Assembly: GCA_017792425.1 (NCBI GenBank)
Contig: CP051233.1
Location: 2,474,319 to 2,538,318 of the forward strand
DNA: 64,000 bases
Direction: 5' to 3'
Source: Thalassovita sp.
Lineage (GTDB): Bacteria; Pseudomonadota; Alphaproteobacteria; Rhodobacterales; Rhodobacteraceae
The stretch's first letter is position 1; every line of letters begins with the position of its first letter. A model generated the notes under the pieces. It searched no databases. It was not told the origin of the DNA and saw only the letters and a program-made list of their open reading frames with translations. The position numbers and the translations under genes were made by a program. Below, piece after piece: positions 62,978 through 64,000 of the stretch.

Positions 62978-64000
62978 TGCGCATCTTTCTTCATATCGGG
63001 CTGGAACAGGTCGGCGCGGACCGGTTGCAAAAGGTGCTGCACGCCAAGCGGGACCAGTTGCTGACCCAAGGCGTGCTGTACGCCGCATCGCCGGGGGCAA
63101 TGAACCACACCCGCCTGTTCATGGCTGTGACCGATCCCGAGCATATCGACCCGCTGCGCCACGCACGGGGGTTTGCGGACCCGGAACAGCAGCAAAACCT
63201 GTATTCGGCCGTCGCCGGGGCGCTGATGCAAGAGGTGGAAACCCACCGTCCGCATACGCTGATCCTGTCGGCCAGCCAGCTTGGCGGCGCGCTGTCCCGT
63301 ATATCAGAGATCGAGCGGCTGCACGCACTGTTGTCGCCCCTGTCCGAGGATATTCGCATCGTCGCCCATGTCGATGAACAGGCACGCCTGCTGACCCGCC
63401 ACTATGCCCATCAGGTCATGGAAGGACGTGCCGCGCCCCTGTCACTGGAACTGGATCTGGCCGGGACCGGCGATTGGTGGGACGACGCGCTGTTGGACGG
63501 GCACGACATCCAACCGGACAATGGCCAGTTTCAGGAAACCCAGTGTCCCGCGTTCTGGCTGGACTACACCCGCCTGGTTCATGAATGGGAAACCGTTTTC
63601 GGCCCCGGTTCTGTTGTCCTGCGATCCTATGACGAAGCGCTGTTCTACTCGGAAAACGCGACGGAAGAGTTGCGCGCGGCTTTCGGGATCGAACAGCAGA
63701 TTGGCAAGGCGGAACCGGCAGACGCCCCACAGCCGCCGTCTGCCGCCCATGTTGCGCGGGCACGACAGTTGAACGCGCTGCTGTTGCGCCTGCTGGAACG
63801 GTCCGACCGGCTGATTTCGCGCAAGCTGTGGAAATCGTTGTTGGAGGAATTGCGGATACCCGGTGCACCCATGGACCCGGGCAGCCTGTCGGAACTATCC
63901 AGCAGCTTTGCCGCGGCCAATGCGGATCTGTGCGGCACCTATCCTGCTTTGTCCGCCTTGTCCCTTTCGCCGTCCCCGATCTCGGAACCTTGGCAAGAGG
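62977..64000 (+). CDS. sulfotransferase-like protein without P-loop (3' cut off)
   Basis: The frame stays open for 341 codons from ATG 62977 to the window end, and codons 1-341 contain no stop. It begins MRIFLHIGLEQVGADRLQKV, then LTQGVLYAASPGAMNHTRLF. The HIG-N(8)-LQ layout and the LxxxGVLY segment recall sulfotransferases of the HIGTHKTGTT type, but the PAPS-binding Lys and Thr/Ser of that loop are replaced (LEQVGAD). It may be a pseudo-enzyme or bind another ligand. It starts at TGATG, overlapping the sulfotransferase stop. Confidence 0.7.
   Translation, partial: MRIFLHIGLEQVGADRLQKVLHAKRDQLLTQGVLYAASPGAMNHTRLFMAVTDPEHIDPLRHARGFADPEQQQNLYSAVAGALMQEVETHRPHTLILSASQLGGALSRISEIERLHALLSPLSEDIRIVAHVDEQARLLTRHYAHQVMEGRAAPLSLELDLAGTGDWWDDALLDGHDIQPDNGQFQETQCPAFWLDYTRLVHEWETVFGPGSVVLRSYDEALFYSENATEELRAAFGIEQQIGKAEPADAPQPPSAAHVARARQLNALLLRLLERSDRLISRKLWKSLLEELRIPGAPMDPGSLSELSSSFAAANADLCGTYPALSALSLSPSPISEPWQE

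Noticed and set aside
1..64000. tRNA genes, rRNA genes, CRISPR arrays, prophage
   Set aside because: No T-arm/acceptor pairs, no regularly spaced repeats and no phage structural genes were seen.

Overview
The window looks like chromosomal DNA of a GC-rich alphaproteobacterium of the family Rhodobacteraceae (Roseobacter group). This is inferred from gene content and order, not from a database search. The supporting signs are an ATP synthase inhibitor zeta gene divergent from purC, a DUF2849-cysI-cysH-DUF934 sulfur assimilation operon, a heterotetrameric sarcosine oxidase operon, a corrinoid/DUF1638 methyl-transfer locus, a CcmI-RuvX-DUF1289 string, and several copies of a TTTCATCTTG...TACTCC intergenic repeat. 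I saw no rRNA, tRNA, CRISPR array, prophage or intact transposon. One decayed IS3-type element is present at 27278-27602.

Layout: 1-2.8 kb holds the start of purQ, a zinc alcohol dehydrogenase, purS, purC (all minus) and the divergent ATPase inhibitor zeta. 2.9-7.0 kb is a methyl-transfer locus (homocysteine methyltransferase, corrinoid protein, DUF1638) interrupted by a SnoaL-like gene and a radical SAM gene that carries an alphaproteobacterial LexA box. 7.1-17.3 kb holds sufE, a lipoprotein, rnd, purMN, an Atm1-type ABC exporter, a LysM protein, a LOG-family gene, a RarD-type permease, a host-attachment-family gene and sodB. 17.4-23.1 kb is the sarcosine oxidase operon soxB-(hyp)-soxD-soxA-soxG. 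23.2-27.1 kb carries ccmI, ruvX, DUF1289, a TauE/SafE permease and dusA. 27.3-33.5 kb is an accessory patch: the IS remnant, a Tat-exported vanadium haloperoxidase and an RND efflux pair.

33.8-46.5 kb holds an RhlE-type helicase, a Fur/Mur regulator, a GST, a DMT permease, enolase, small orphans and the zwf-pgl-pgi sugar phosphate operon next to an orphan radical SAM protein. 46.8-55.5 kb has anmK, tyrS, an Lrp regulator divergent from the sulfite reductase/APS reductase operon, fpr, a coiled-coil membrane protein and infC with an AUA start codon. 56.1-61.1 kb is a CoxDEF/XdhC-type molybdoenzyme maturation cluster without its structural subunits. 61.3-64.0 kb begins a glycosyltransferase/sulfotransferase locus that runs off the end.

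Functional links: sox releases one-carbon units and glycine from sarcosine, and the betaine/homocysteine-type methyltransferase with its corrinoid partner uses related methyl groups, so the two loci suit a marine organism using methylated osmolytes. Sulfite reductase, APS reductase and sufE serve sulfur and Fe-S supply. Most operons show 1-4 base stop/start overlaps (TGATG, ATGA), which indicates tight translational coupling. No single wholly new system is proven. The best leads are the LexA-boxed radical SAM gene, a GntR-like palindrome repeated at three places, the orphan SPASM-like radical SAM gene at 45.6 kb, and the terminal cluster with a P-loop-less sulfotransferase-like protein.
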